NCBI GenBank assembly: GCA_028704945.1
Contig: JAQWEL010000003.1
Location: forward strand, 72,037 to 136,036
Direction: 5' to 3'
Source of the DNA: Patescibacteria group bacterium
Lineage (GTDB): Bacteria > Patescibacteriota > Patescibacteriia > Patescibacteriales > Patescibacteriaceae
DNA: 64,000 nt
Below are positions 33,776 through 41,978 of the stretch, in pieces; the stretch's first letter is position 1; each line of letters begins with the position of its first letter. Position numbers and translations under genes: made by a program. The notes beneath the pieces were generated by a model. It had not been told where the DNA came from, made no database searches, and saw only the letters and a program-made list of their open reading frames with translations.

Positions 33776-35719
33776 ATGCCCCAAGCATTTTCAAAAAAAG
33801 GTTTTACCCTAATAGAGCTATTAGTGGTTATTGTCGTTATCGGTATTTTAGCAACCTTAGCGACTGTGGGCATGAAGAGCGCTCGCTCTAAGGCAACTGA
33901 CTCTAAAAAGGTGAGTGAAGTCAGGTCTGTTTCCACTGCTTTGGAAATGTATATGATGGACGAAGGCCAATATCCACCCGATATCCAAAATAAGTGGGGC
34001 CAACCTTTAGTTGGACCCACTTCAGGCAAAACCTATATGACTTTGCCCAAACAATTATCTGGCAGTTCCTATGGTAGCTATTGTCGTGGCAATGATTCTA
34101 TCTACATCTACAATTGGATTAATAACGGCACTTCCTATACCTTGAGCTATTGTTTAGATAATCCTATGAATAGTTGTCCGCCAGGACCTAAAACAGCTAG
34201 ACCTAATTTAGTAATGGATTGTGATAATCAAACTTCGGCTTGTTTGCCTGATTGTACCAATACTGATGGTACAACTAGAAGCTGTGGTGATAACGGTTGC
34301 GGTGGTTCCTGTGGAAGCTGTGGTGGCTCATTAGTCTGTAAAGAAGATACTGGCAGCTGTGTTGCTTGTGTCGGTGATGGTGATTGTAGCGGCTCAGGCC
34401 AGCATTGCATCGGTAATGCTTGTTTACCTTGTCGAATAGGCGTTCCAGCTGATTGTAGTTTATGCCAAACTTGTAATGCTTCTAATACTTGTGAGCCCGT
34501 AGCAGTGGATACTGTTGAAGGACGCTGTTCTACTGTCGGCTGTGGTACTGGTAAATGTACTGCCACTCAAACCTGCGGTTTTAATAATAATTTTGAAACA
34601 TGTACTGGCGGTTTCTGCATTGCTGACGGCAGTTGTTGCACCCCGGAAACTTGTGCTAGCCGAGGTTTTAATTGCGGTACTTTTAATAGCACTAATTGTC
34701 CCGGTGTTGTTGTCCCTAGCTGCGGCACCTGCGCTACTGGTTCTTGCACCAATAATCAATGTTGCACACCACAGACAGCGGCTGAGGTTTGTGGTAATCA
34801 ATGTAGTGGAACAGTTACAGAAGCTAATTGCGGATCAACGGTTACTTGCGATAGTTCTGTTTGTGCAAGCAATTCTTGCGTTGATGGTACTTGTTGTGTA
34901 TCAGAATCATTAGCAACTACTTGTGCTGGCAATAAATGCGGTATGGTTACTAATAATTGTGGCCAAAGTATTGATTGCGGCACAAGCCAATGTAATGATT
35001 CTAATCCTTGTACTGATGATATTTGTTCGGCTACCACTCATAGTTGTACCAATCCAACTAAAAATTGCGGTTCGCAAATTTGTCGTCCAAGTGACGGAGT
35101 CTGCGTCGGATGTTTAACGGATGCAAATTGCAGTGGTACTCCAGCTACTCCAAAGTGCAAAACCAGCACTGGTACTTGCGTACAATGTTTGGATAATACT
35201 CATTGCGCTTCATATACTTGTCTAAAATGTTCAGCCTCAACTAATACTTGCGTACCCCAGTCTAATATCGAAGATATTAATGACCAATGTACTGCAAGTA
35301 CTTGTTACACTGGTAACTGTAGTGGTAGCGGTGCCTCATGTGGTTATTTTGCCTCAGGCAGCAGAGGTTATTGTCCGAGCTGTCAACAATGCACTGGTGG
35401 ACCGAGTTGTAGTTCCTGTACGGTTTGTTGTAAATCAGATGGTAGCGGTAATTGCGGGAGTACAATTACCAGATTAGGATGGTTGTCTTACGGTTATACT
35501 ACTGGAAATTGTAGTGGTTCTTTGTATGTTTCAAAAGATGGTCTTTGTTTTAATGCTACAACTTACCCATATACAGCCAATTGTTCTTGGAATAATTGGA
35601 ATTTTTTGAATTCCTATAATGGTTCTTTGAGTAGTTGCCAGGTAGGAGGAAATACTATCGCATGTCCAGGCATAACTCTTGGTAGCACTAAACAAATGGA
35701 GTGTCTTGTCTGCCAATAA
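33776..35719 (+). CDS. Type IV prepilin-like protein with a very long cysteine-rich domain
   Basis: 647 residues. The N-terminus carries a class III signal, KKGFTLIELLVVIVV, with prepilin peptidase cleavage after the Gly, then the long pilin helix and a short pilin head up to about residue 150. The rest, some 500 residues, is cysteine-rich: I count 84 Cys in the whole protein, arranged in short irregular modules such as CGDNGCGGSCGSCGG and CCTPETC. No catalytic motif. The product should be assembled in or beside a type IV pilus as a disulfide- or metal-stabilised tip, stalk or adhesin. A shorter relative lies at 43904-45301. Many overlapping frames here are shadows. Confidence 0.85.
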   Translation: MPQAFSKKGFTLIELLVVIVVIGILATLATVGMKSARSKATDSKKVSEVRSVSTALEMYMMDEGQYPPDIQNKWGQPLVGPTSGKTYMTLPKQLSGSSYGSYCRGNDSIYIYNWINNGTSYTLSYCLDNPMNSCPPGPKTARPNLVMDCDNQTSACLPDCTNTDGTTRSCGDNGCGGSCGSCGGSLVCKEDTGSCVACVGDGDCSGSGQHCIGNACLPCRIGVPADCSLCQTCNASNTCEPVAVDTVEGRCSTVGCGTGKCTATQTCGFNNNFETCTGGFCIADGSCCTPETCASRGFNCGTFNSTNCPGVVVPSCGTCATGSCTNNQCCTPQTAAEVCGNQCSGTVTEANCGSTVTCDSSVCASNSCVDGTCCVSESLATTCAGNKCGMVTNNCGQSIDCGTSQCNDSNPCTDDICSATTHSCTNPTKNCGSQICRPSDGVCVGCLTDANCSGTPATPKCKTSTGTCVQCLDNTHCASYTCLKCSASTNTCVPQSNIEDINDQCTASTCYTGNCSGSGASCGYFASGSRGYCPSCQQCTGGPSCSSCTVCCKSDGSGNCGSTITRLGWLSYGYTTGNCSGSLYVSKDGLCFNATTYPYTANCSWNNWNFLNSYNGSLSSCQVGGNTIACPGITLGSTKQMECLVCQ

Positions 35720-35736
35720 TTATAAATATTTTTTAC

Positions 35737-35765
35737 TTGCTAAAAATTTAATAATAGTGTATATT
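35737..35765 (+). promoter_or_regulatory. greA promoter
   Basis: TTGCTA (35737-35742), 17 bp, TATATT (35760-35765). Expected start about 35772, roughly 60 bases before the greA ATG. Confidence 0.6.
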
Positions 35766-35787
35766 AAATTGCAAAATTAGAAAAAAT

Positions 35788-35822
35788 AAAAATCTGGTTC
35801 TATTTTAAGGAACCAATTTTTA
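35788..35822 (+). promoter_or_regulatory. Terminator-like hairpin in the greA leader
   Basis: TGGTTC (35795-35800) pairs with GAACCA (35810-35815). Flanking A-rich and T-rich sequence extends the stem, which ends in a run of T just before greA. It lies inside the predicted leader, at about +17 to +50. Such a hairpin would release a short RNA and cut greA expression, as described for the E. coli greA leader. Confidence 0.5.
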
Positions 35823-35832
35823 ATAAATATTT

Positions 35833-36288
35833 ATGACCAGTCAAATTATTTCACCAGAGGGTTTTAAAAAATTACAAGAAGAATATGACAATTTAACTAC
35901 GCTTAAACGTCGTGAAATTGCTAATCGCATTGAATCAGCTAAAGAATTGGGTGATTTAAGCGAAAATGCCGAATATGCCGATGCTAAAGAAGCTCAAGCT
36001 TTTAACGAAGGGCGCATATCCGAACTAACCGGGCTTTTAAAGAATTTAACCGTAGTTGAAAATGACGGTTCCGGCCTTATCGGTATGGGTTCACACGTTA
36101 AGGCAGAGACAAACGGCGTTAAAAAAGAATTTACTATCGTTAGTTTTAATGAAGCCGATCCATTTAGTGGAAAAATATCAAATGAATCACCTTTAGGTAT
36201 AGCCTTATTAGGCAGGAAGAAAAATGATAAAGTAATAGTTAAAACACCAAAGGGCGAAATTGAATACAAGATTATTGACGTTAAATAG
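35833..36288 (+). CDS. greA: Transcription elongation factor GreA
   Basis: 151 residues. The N-terminal coiled coil carries GFKKLQEEYDNLTTLKRREI, then AKELGDLSENAEYADAKEAQ with the acidic tip residues that reach the polymerase active site. The C-terminal FKBP-like domain has SPLGIALLGRKKNDKVIVKT. It rescues backtracked RNA polymerase by stimulating transcript cleavage. Single-gene unit with its own promoter, leader hairpin and terminator. Confidence 0.96.
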   Translation: MTSQIISPEGFKKLQEEYDNLTTLKRREIANRIESAKELGDLSENAEYADAKEAQAFNEGRISELTGLLKNLTVVENDGSGLIGMGSHVKAETNGVKKEFTIVSFNEADPFSGKISNESPLGIALLGRKKNDKVIVKTPKGEIEYKIIDVK

Positions 36289-36305
36289 ACAATATCTATA
36301 CTGAT

Positions 36306-36340
36306 AAAAATGTAAGGTTTAAAGCCTTACATTTTTGTTT
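36306..36340 (+). terminator. greA terminator
   Basis: AAAAATGTAAGG (36306-36317) pairs with CCTTACATTTTT (36325-36336), then GTTTT. Confidence 0.85.
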
Positions 36341-36371
36341 TACTTAAAGCAAAAAATATATAATTAATTTT

Positions 36372-36400
36372 TTGACTTTTATCATTTTTTTTCTTATAAT
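36372..36400 (+). promoter_or_regulatory. lysS promoter
   Basis: TTGACT (36372-36377), 17 bp, TATAAT (36395-36400). The roughly 100-base leader that follows contains a small perfect hairpin, GGCTTA (36426-36431) with TAAGCC (36433-36438), and no visible terminator. Confidence 0.75.
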
Positions 36401-36505
36401 TAAACAAATATTATAGTGTGTAATAGGCTTATTAAGCCATATTATGTTATCCGCACAATTTTTTAGCTAAGTGGGGATATTTTAGGATTAATTTATTATT
36501 TATAT

Positions 36506-38623
36506 ATGGACAAAACTGCACATCAAACTGAACGCGACGACCGCATCAAGAAATTGTCAACTCTGCGTGAGCAAGGTATAAACCCTTATCCAGCCAAAGC
36601 TAAACGAACTCACCAAACGTTTGAAATTATAGAAAAATTTGATGAATTATCAGAGAATCATCAAGAAGTTTTTTTGACTGGGCGTTTAAGAAGTTTGCGT
36701 GTCCACGGTAATATTTGTTTTACTGATTTAGAAGATTTTTCCGAACGCTTACAGTTAGTTCTGTCTAAAAATGAAATAGGCGCTGACGAATATAAACGTT
36801 TTGTAAAATTGATTGATAATTCTGATTTTATCCAAGTCTCAGGGACTGTTTTTATTACCCAAGCTGGCGAAAAAAGTTTAATGGTTAAATCATATAAGCT
36901 ATTGTCAAAAGCTTTGCAGTCAATTCCTAATGAACATTTTGGTTTAGAAGATCCAGAAGAAAAATTGCGCAAACGCTATTTGGATATTATTTTAAATCCT
37001 GAATTGAAAGAAATGATTATCCGCCGTGATAAATTTTGGAACGCTATCCGTTTGTTTTTAAAATCTCGTGGCTTCATTGAAGTTGAAACCCCGGTGTTGG
37101 AGACGACTGCCGGCGGAGCTGACGCTAAGCCGTTTGAGACACACCACAATGCTTTGGATATAGATGTTTTTTTAAGAATTTCTATGGGCGAACTGTGGCA
37201 GAAAAAATTAATGGTGGCCGGTTTAGAAAAAACTTTTGAAATTGGACGTCAATTCAGAAACGAAGGTATGGATGCCGAGCATTTGCAAGATTACACCCAA
37301 ATGGAATTTTATATGGCCTATGCCGACTATGAAGACGGGATGAAATTGGTTGAAGAAATGTATAAATATGTGGCCTTAGAAACTTTTGGAACTTTAAAAT
37401 TTAATATTGGAAAATTTGAAGTAGATCTTGGCAACACTTGGGAAAAATATGATTATCGCGATACTGTGTTAAAACATACCGGTATAGATATTTTGAAAGC
37501 TGGGCAAGCTGAAATGGAGGCCAAATTAAAGGAGCTAAAAATTGATTATGATAAAGAAGGTTTTAATATTACCAGAGCAATTGATAATCTTTGGAAATAT
37601 TGCCGTAAACAAATCGGCGGACCTGGATTTTTAATTAATGTGCCGGTTACAGTTTCCCCACTGGCTAAGCGTGATGATCAAGAACCAAATATAGCTCAGC
37701 GTTTTCAACCGATTATTGCCGGCTCAGAGCTTGGTAATGGTTATTCAGAACTTAATGACCCGATTGATCAGTTAGAAAGATTTAATGAACAAGCTAAACT
37801 AAGAGAAGCAGGGGACGATGAAGCGCAAATGAAGGATGAAGAATTCGTTGAAGCTTTAGAATATGGCATGCCACCGACCTGTGGTTTTGGCTTATCTGAA
37901 AGGGTATTTTCATTCTTGAATAATAAATCAGCCAGAGAGTGCCAGATTTTTCCATTAATGCGTCCTAAGATAAATAAAAAGAAACCGGCCATTAAGGTTA
38001 ACGATATCACGGCTGATCTGCCATCAGTTTCCGAGGAGACTGTTATCGGTTTAAACTACACCCAAGCTAAAGAACTTTTAAAAGAATATATTACTGATTC
38101 GATAATTTTAAACCATTCAATTGAGACAGAGGCTATTATGCGAGCTGTGGCTAAAGAGTTAGGTGAAGACGAAGAAAAATGGGGAATTGTCGGGTTGCTA
38201 CATGATATTGATTGGCAATTAACCAAAAACGATCAAGCTAATCATTGTATTAAAGCAATCAATATTTTACGAGAAGCCGGAGCTGAGCAATTTTTAATAA
38301 ATACTATTATCTCTCACTGCTATGGCAATTCAAAGTGTGGAACTTATTCAACTTTAAAAAGAACGAGCGCGATTGAACATGCTTTAGCAGCCTCAGAGAC
38401 TTTAACCGGATTAATTACTGCCGCTGCTTTAATCAGGCCTGATAAAAGCTTGTCTGGTTTAGAGATTGATAGTTTAAAGAAAAAATACAAAAATAAAGCC
38501 TTTGCTGTTAATTGCGATCGGCAGATTATTGCAGAATGCCAAGAAGCCGGAATCGAGTTGGATAATTTTTTAGCAATCGGTTTAGAAGCTTTAAAGAAAA
38601 TTTCTAACAAAATTGGATTATAA
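36506..38623 (+). CDS. lysS: Lysyl-tRNA synthetase (class II) fused to an HD-domain hydrolase
   Basis: 705 residues against about 500 for usual LysRS. Residues 1-500: the OB-fold anticodon domain (EVFLTGRLRSLRVHGNICFT), class II motif 2 around FEIGRQFRNEGMDAEHLQDY, and motif 3 as CGFGLSERVFSFL with its Arg. From about 510 to the end an HD-type domain is appended: NHSIETEAIMRAVAKELGED, GIVGLLHDIDW with the His-Asp pair, and a later ISHCYG histidine. HD domains hydrolyse phosphate esters, often of nucleotides or RNA. The frame runs across the join without a break, so it is a real fusion. Substrate of the HD part unknown. Confidence 0.93.
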   Translation: MDKTAHQTERDDRIKKLSTLREQGINPYPAKAKRTHQTFEIIEKFDELSENHQEVFLTGRLRSLRVHGNICFTDLEDFSERLQLVLSKNEIGADEYKRFVKLIDNSDFIQVSGTVFITQAGEKSLMVKSYKLLSKALQSIPNEHFGLEDPEEKLRKRYLDIILNPELKEMIIRRDKFWNAIRLFLKSRGFIEVETPVLETTAGGADAKPFETHHNALDIDVFLRISMGELWQKKLMVAGLEKTFEIGRQFRNEGMDAEHLQDYTQMEFYMAYADYEDGMKLVEEMYKYVALETFGTLKFNIGKFEVDLGNTWEKYDYRDTVLKHTGIDILKAGQAEMEAKLKELKIDYDKEGFNITRAIDNLWKYCRKQIGGPGFLINVPVTVSPLAKRDDQEPNIAQRFQPIIAGSELGNGYSELNDPIDQLERFNEQAKLREAGDDEAQMKDEEFVEALEYGMPPTCGFGLSERVFSFLNNKSARECQIFPLMRPKINKKKPAIKVNDITADLPSVSEETVIGLNYTQAKELLKEYITDSIILNHSIETEAIMRAVAKELGEDEEKWGIVGLLHDIDWQLTKNDQANHCIKAINILREAGAEQFLINTIISHCYGNSKCGTYSTLKRTSAIEHALAASETLTGLITAAALIRPDKSLSGLEIDSLKKKYKNKAFAVNCDRQIIAECQEAGIELDNFLAIGLEALKKISNKIGL

Positions 38624-38649
38624 TTGCAATAAAAAATAATATATAACAT

Positions 38650-39921
38650 ATGTTGGACATAAAATTTATTCGCGAAAATGTCGCGGCCATAAAAGAAAAT
38701 GTTAAAAATCGTCAAAGCGATGCTGATATTGATTTAATTTTAAAATTAGACAATGATCGACGTGAATTTTTAGCAGATATTCAGGAACTAAGAACTATTC
38801 GCAACGGCCGTTCAAAATCTAAACCAACTGAGGAGGAAATCGCTAAAATGAAATCAATCGGTGATACTATCCAAGTAAAAGAAGGTGAGCTGAGAGCATT
38901 GGAAGAAAAATTAAATGAATTAATTTTAGCAGTGCCTAACATGACTCATCCACAAGTAAGAATTAGCCTGGACGAAGAAGATAACCACATTGTTGAACAG
39001 ATTGGAAAGCCGCCTGTTTTTGATTTTGAACCTAAGGATCACGTTGAGTTATGTGTTGCTTTGGGTATAATTGATTTTGAAAGAGCCAACAAGGTGTCAG
39101 GGGCTAAATTTTATTATTTAAAAGGAGATTTGGTTCGTCTTGAGCAAGCTTTAATTTTATATGCCATGGATATCGTTACGAACCATGGTTTTGAAATGAT
39201 TGCAACACCGGATTTAGCTAAGACAGAAATTATTTCCAAGCTTGGTTTTAATCCGAGAGGTGAATCTACCCAGGTTTATAATATTGAAAATTCTGACTTA
39301 TCTTTAATCGGCACAGCCGAAATAACTTTAGGTGGTTTGCATGCTGAAGAAGTTTTGCCTGTGGCCGAATTACCTAAAAAATATGTCGGCATATCACATT
39401 GTTATCGTACGGAGGCCGGCAGTTATTCCAAATTTTCTAAAGGTTTATTTCGAGTTCATCAATTCACGAAAGTAGAAATGTTTGTTTACACTACGCCTGA
39501 GCAAAGCGAGGCGATGCATTATGAAATATTAGCAATTGAAAAGGAAATATTTTCTAAACTTAATTTAGCCTTTCAAGTTGTTGATCATTCAACTGCTGAC
39601 TTAGGAAATCCTAGTCACCGCACCTTTGATTTAGAAGCTTGGTTGCCGGGTAAACCGAATAAAGAAAATAAATTAGGCGATTGGGCAGAAATTACTTCCA
39701 CCTCAAACTGCACAGATTTTCAAGCCAGAGGCCTTAATATAAAATATAAGAATGATCAAGGTGAGAAAAATTATGTGCATACGCTTAATGGCACCGCTAT
39801 TGCCCTCTCAAGAGCGCTTATTGCTGTTATTGAAAATGGCCAGCAAGCAGATGGTTCTATCTTAATTCCCGAGGCATTACGTGTTTACATGAAAAATCAA
39901 AAATATATTTTAAAAGTTTAG
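38650..39921 (+). CDS. serS: Seryl-tRNA synthetase
   Basis: 423 residues. The N-terminal tRNA-binding coiled coil (about 1-105) begins MLDIKFIRENVAAIKENVKN. The class II core has FNPRGESTQVYNIENSDLSL, motif 2 HCYRTEAGSYSKFSKGLFRV and motif 3 LNGTAIALSRALIAVIENGQ. It charges tRNA-Ser. It follows lysS by 26 bases, probably in the same transcript. Normal length, nothing missing. Confidence 0.97.
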   Translation: MLDIKFIRENVAAIKENVKNRQSDADIDLILKLDNDRREFLADIQELRTIRNGRSKSKPTEEEIAKMKSIGDTIQVKEGELRALEEKLNELILAVPNMTHPQVRISLDEEDNHIVEQIGKPPVFDFEPKDHVELCVALGIIDFERANKVSGAKFYYLKGDLVRLEQALILYAMDIVTNHGFEMIATPDLAKTEIISKLGFNPRGESTQVYNIENSDLSLIGTAEITLGGLHAEEVLPVAELPKKYVGISHCYRTEAGSYSKFSKGLFRVHQFTKVEMFVYTTPEQSEAMHYEILAIEKEIFSKLNLAFQVVDHSTADLGNPSHRTFDLEAWLPGKPNKENKLGDWAEITSTSNCTDFQARGLNIKYKNDQGEKNYVHTLNGTAIALSRALIAVIENGQQADGSILIPEALRVYMKNQKYILKV

Positions 39922-39928
39922 CCTGATT

Positions 39929-40831
39929 ATGTATCCAGTCCGTTCAAAATTTTCAGATCAAAAATTTCGAGAAAAAACAACCTTTAGAAATAAATCAGCT
40001 TTTATTTTTAAAAATAGGGGAACAAGCCAGTCCGACAGGCCTAAGAATAAAATTAGGTCTTTTGCGGGACGAAATACCAGCAAGCTGATTGCCCAAAAAA
40101 TACTTTTTATTAGTTTTTTTGTAGCTCTTGGCGCTCTGATTTGGATTTTCTTTTATTCAGATATTTTTAAGATCAAAATAATAGATGTGTCGCAAAATAT
40201 TAACATAAGCACCGAAGACGTTAGGGGAATAGTTGAAGATCAAATGCAAGATTATAAGTATTTAGTTTTGCCACAAGCCAATCTGTTTGTATTTGACACA
40301 GCTGAATTTAAAGAAAAAGCTTTTGAAAAATATCAACTGTATAGCATTGATATTAAAAAGAATATCTTTAGCCAAAGAGTTGTTATCAAATTAGCTGAAA
40401 AGGATTATAATTATATTTGGCGAGAAGGTAATGATTTTTATTATATAAACAATCTGGGAGAAATAATCTTAACAAAAACTACTGGTGATAATAACCTAAT
40501 AACAATTGACAATACCACCAGTTCTCTGAGAGAAAATAAGCTTATAAAAATTGATCAAAAATATTTAAGTTATATCAAAGAGTTAGATGCTGTTTTAAGG
40601 AAAAATAATCACAATTTAGGTGATCGACAGTTTATTTATGATGGAGCTATTAGTGGTCTTAAAATACAATTAATTAATGGCCCACAATTATTTTTTAACA
40701 TTGATCGATCAATTGACGAACAACTTAATAAATTAGATAATTTAAGACGGGTAGAGTTTAGAGATGGCACAAAATTAAATAATCTTAATTATATTGACTT
40801 ACGATTTGGAGATAAAATTTTTTATCGGTAA
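39929..40831 (+). CDS. FtsQ/DivIB-like cell-division protein
   Basis: 300 residues with the FtsQ layout. A basic cytoplasmic tail of about 50 residues is followed by one membrane helix (about 53-72). A POTRA-like domain starts at FKIKIIDVSQNINISTEDVR. A beta domain then ends with NLNYIDLRFGDKIFYR, as in FtsQ proteins (the last strand YIDLRF is typical). It should help recruit the FtsBL/FtsWI division complex. The usual dcw neighbours (murC, ftsA, ftsZ) are not here; it sits seven bases after serS. Confidence 0.8.
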   Translation: MYPVRSKFSDQKFREKTTFRNKSAFIFKNRGTSQSDRPKNKIRSFAGRNTSKLIAQKILFISFFVALGALIWIFFYSDIFKIKIIDVSQNINISTEDVRGIVEDQMQDYKYLVLPQANLFVFDTAEFKEKAFEKYQLYSIDIKKNIFSQRVVIKLAEKDYNYIWREGNDFYYINNLGEIILTKTTGDNNLITIDNTTSSLRENKLIKIDQKYLSYIKELDAVLRKNNHNLGDRQFIYDGAISGLKIQLINGPQLFFNIDRSIDEQLNKLDNLRRVEFRDGTKLNNLNYIDLRFGDKIFYR

Positions 40832-40924
40832 ATATTTTACGACACATTAAAATTTATAGTTAAAGTGATAGGTTGGTGCATTAATAAATATTTAATATTA
40901 GCCAAAAATTAACATTTAGGAGGT

Positions 40925-41101
40925 ATGAGTCAAGATTTTGTTTTTAAATTTGTTTTTTTCTTTGCGGTTGTAGTATTTTGTATTGTAATCGTCGGATTTT
41001 TTTTATTGGGTGTAAAAATCTTATTATTATTTAACCCGGAAATAAGAATGATGGGTTTAATAATAAAGAGCGCAGCTATTAATGTGGGTAGTTTCCAATA
41101 A
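40925..41101 (+). CDS. Small single-helix membrane protein
   Basis: 58 codons, starting MSQDFVFKFVFFFAVVVF. One long hydrophobic helix covers about residues 7-36, followed by a short tail. No family recognised. The perfect Shine-Dalgarno TTTAGGAGGT ends directly at the ATG, far closer than the usual 5-9 base gap, as also seen for the M23 peptidase gene. The rest of the 40832-41316 gap holds only hairpins. Confidence 0.5.
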   Translation: MSQDFVFKFVFFFAVVVFCIVIVGFFLLGVKILLLFNPEIRMMGLIIKSAAINVGSFQ

Positions 41102-41143
41102 TAAATAAAGCTTTAAACACAGTAAGATTAAGTTGATTTTTAT

Positions 41144-41181
41144 ATCTTGTGTCGCATAAGTTATATTGTGCGACACAAGAT
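41144..41181. repeat. Long perfect inverted repeat without T-run
   Basis: ATCTTGTGTCGCA (41144-41156) pairs with TGCGACACAAGAT (41169-41181); four more pairs (one G-U) extend the stem and leave a 6-nt loop. No T-tract follows on either strand, so it does not look like an ordinary terminator. Confidence 0.6.
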
Positions 41182-41249
41182 AATAAAGCCAAATAATTTA
41201 GTCTTTTTACAAAGTTATTAATATTCTCCACATATATTTACACTAATTT

Positions 41250-41291
41250 AAAACCACCCCTGTTATATTATATAACTCTTGAGGTGGTTTT
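41250..41291. terminator. Bidirectional terminator between convergent genes
   Basis: AAAACCACC (41250-41258) pairs with GGTGGTTTT (41283-41291) and encloses a second stem, GTTATA with TATAAC. It separates the plus-strand genes from the minus-strand block that ends at 41317. Confidence 0.7.
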
Positions 41292-41316
41292 GTTGATTTT
41301 AATCATTAATATGAAA

Positions 41317-41493
41317 CTAACTATGTCTTAGCCAGGCAGAAATACCCTTTCGGTTAAGCATTAACGTGGCCAAGACCGACACTATTATTGATGGGATTAA
41401 ACCGCTAATACCTAAAGCGTTCATTGCAACATTTAAGATAATTATTATTAGTATTGTCTTGGCAATACATTTAATATTATAATAGCTAATCAT
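41317..41493 (-). CDS. Small two-helix membrane protein, unknown
   Basis: 58 codons from the ATG at 41493, chosen because AGGGGAAG sits just upstream; longer in-frame starts would overlap the neighbouring gene. After MISYYNIKCIAKT come two hydrophobic segments (about 11-30 and 32-46) and a basic tail, RKGISAWLRHS. No family recognised. It is 13 bases downstream of the 118-residue ORF and probably shares its promoter. Confidence 0.6.
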   Translation of the reverse strand: MISYYNIKCIAKTILIIIILNVAMNALGISGLIPSIIVSVLATLMLNRKGISAWLRHS

Positions 41494-41506
41494 TTTGCTT
41501 CCCCTA

Positions 41507-41863
41507 TTATTTTGATAATATTTTTTTAATCTTAGGCCAATCTGCTTGATCAATTTCCTTCCGAGTGTTTAAGCGCTGTTGTAAGTTTTCAACAGCCTCA
41601 ATAAAACCCAACAAAGTCATTCTAAGTCTTTCTTTAACCTCAAGATTTGTCGGTACCAATCGATATAGCTTATACAAGTATATTCTTATCACTTGGCAAT
41701 TAATAAGCATGGCCATGTGGTTGTCCCCGCTCATTTCGTAGCGATAAATACTTGGCTTGTAATTTTTGCATCGCTGCTTAAGCTGCATAATCATTGACTT
41801 TCTGTCATCCGGTATGTTAACTTCGGCAAGTTCGATTAATGATTTTAATTGTAAAGGATCCAT
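41507..41863 (-). CDS. Hypothetical helical protein
   Basis: 118 residues, all predicted helix and no membrane segment, starting MDPLQLKSLIELAEVNIPDD and ending in a basic stretch, WPKIKKILSK. I do not recognise a family. An AGGGGT Shine-Dalgarno-like sequence lies 6-7 bases before the ATG, and a perfect consensus promoter lies 45 bases further up. With the small membrane protein downstream it forms a two-gene unit. Confidence 0.65.
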   Translation of the reverse strand: MDPLQLKSLIELAEVNIPDDRKSMIMQLKQRCKNYKPSIYRYEMSGDNHMAMLINCQVIRIYLYKLYRLVPTNLEVKERLRMTLLGFIEAVENLQQRLNTRKEIDQADWPKIKKILSK

Positions 41864-41907
41864 TTAAATTACCCCTGAGTTAATTTCTGAGTTTTAGTAA
41901 TTACTAT

Positions 41908-41936
41908 ATTATATCATATATATAATATATTGTCAA
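41908..41936 (-). promoter_or_regulatory. Perfect consensus promoter of the small two-gene unit
   Basis: On the minus strand: TTGACA (41936-41931), 17 bp, TATAAT (41913-41908). Confidence 0.85.
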
Positions 41937-41939
41937 TAT

Positions 41940-41978
41940 AAATAAAAACCGCTAATTTTAAACAAAATAGCGGTTTTT
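41940..41978. terminator. Terminator of the GtrA-like gene, probably bidirectional
   Basis: AAAAACCGCTA (41944-41954) pairs with TAGCGGTTTTT (41968-41978). On the minus strand a T-rich run follows. It touches the stop codon at 41979. Confidence 0.8.

Noticed and set aside
34228-35716. Long reading frames on other frames and strand inside the cysteine-rich prepilin (also inside 43904-45301 and 46577-48949)
   Set aside because: They arise from the repetitive TGT/TGC-rich coding sequence; none has a start context or a recognisable protein, and the prepilin frame is clearly the real one.
36401-36505. T-box or lysine riboswitch before lysS
   Set aside because: The leader has only a small hairpin and a possible weak stem; the conserved T-box sequence, a specifier loop and a terminator are not seen.
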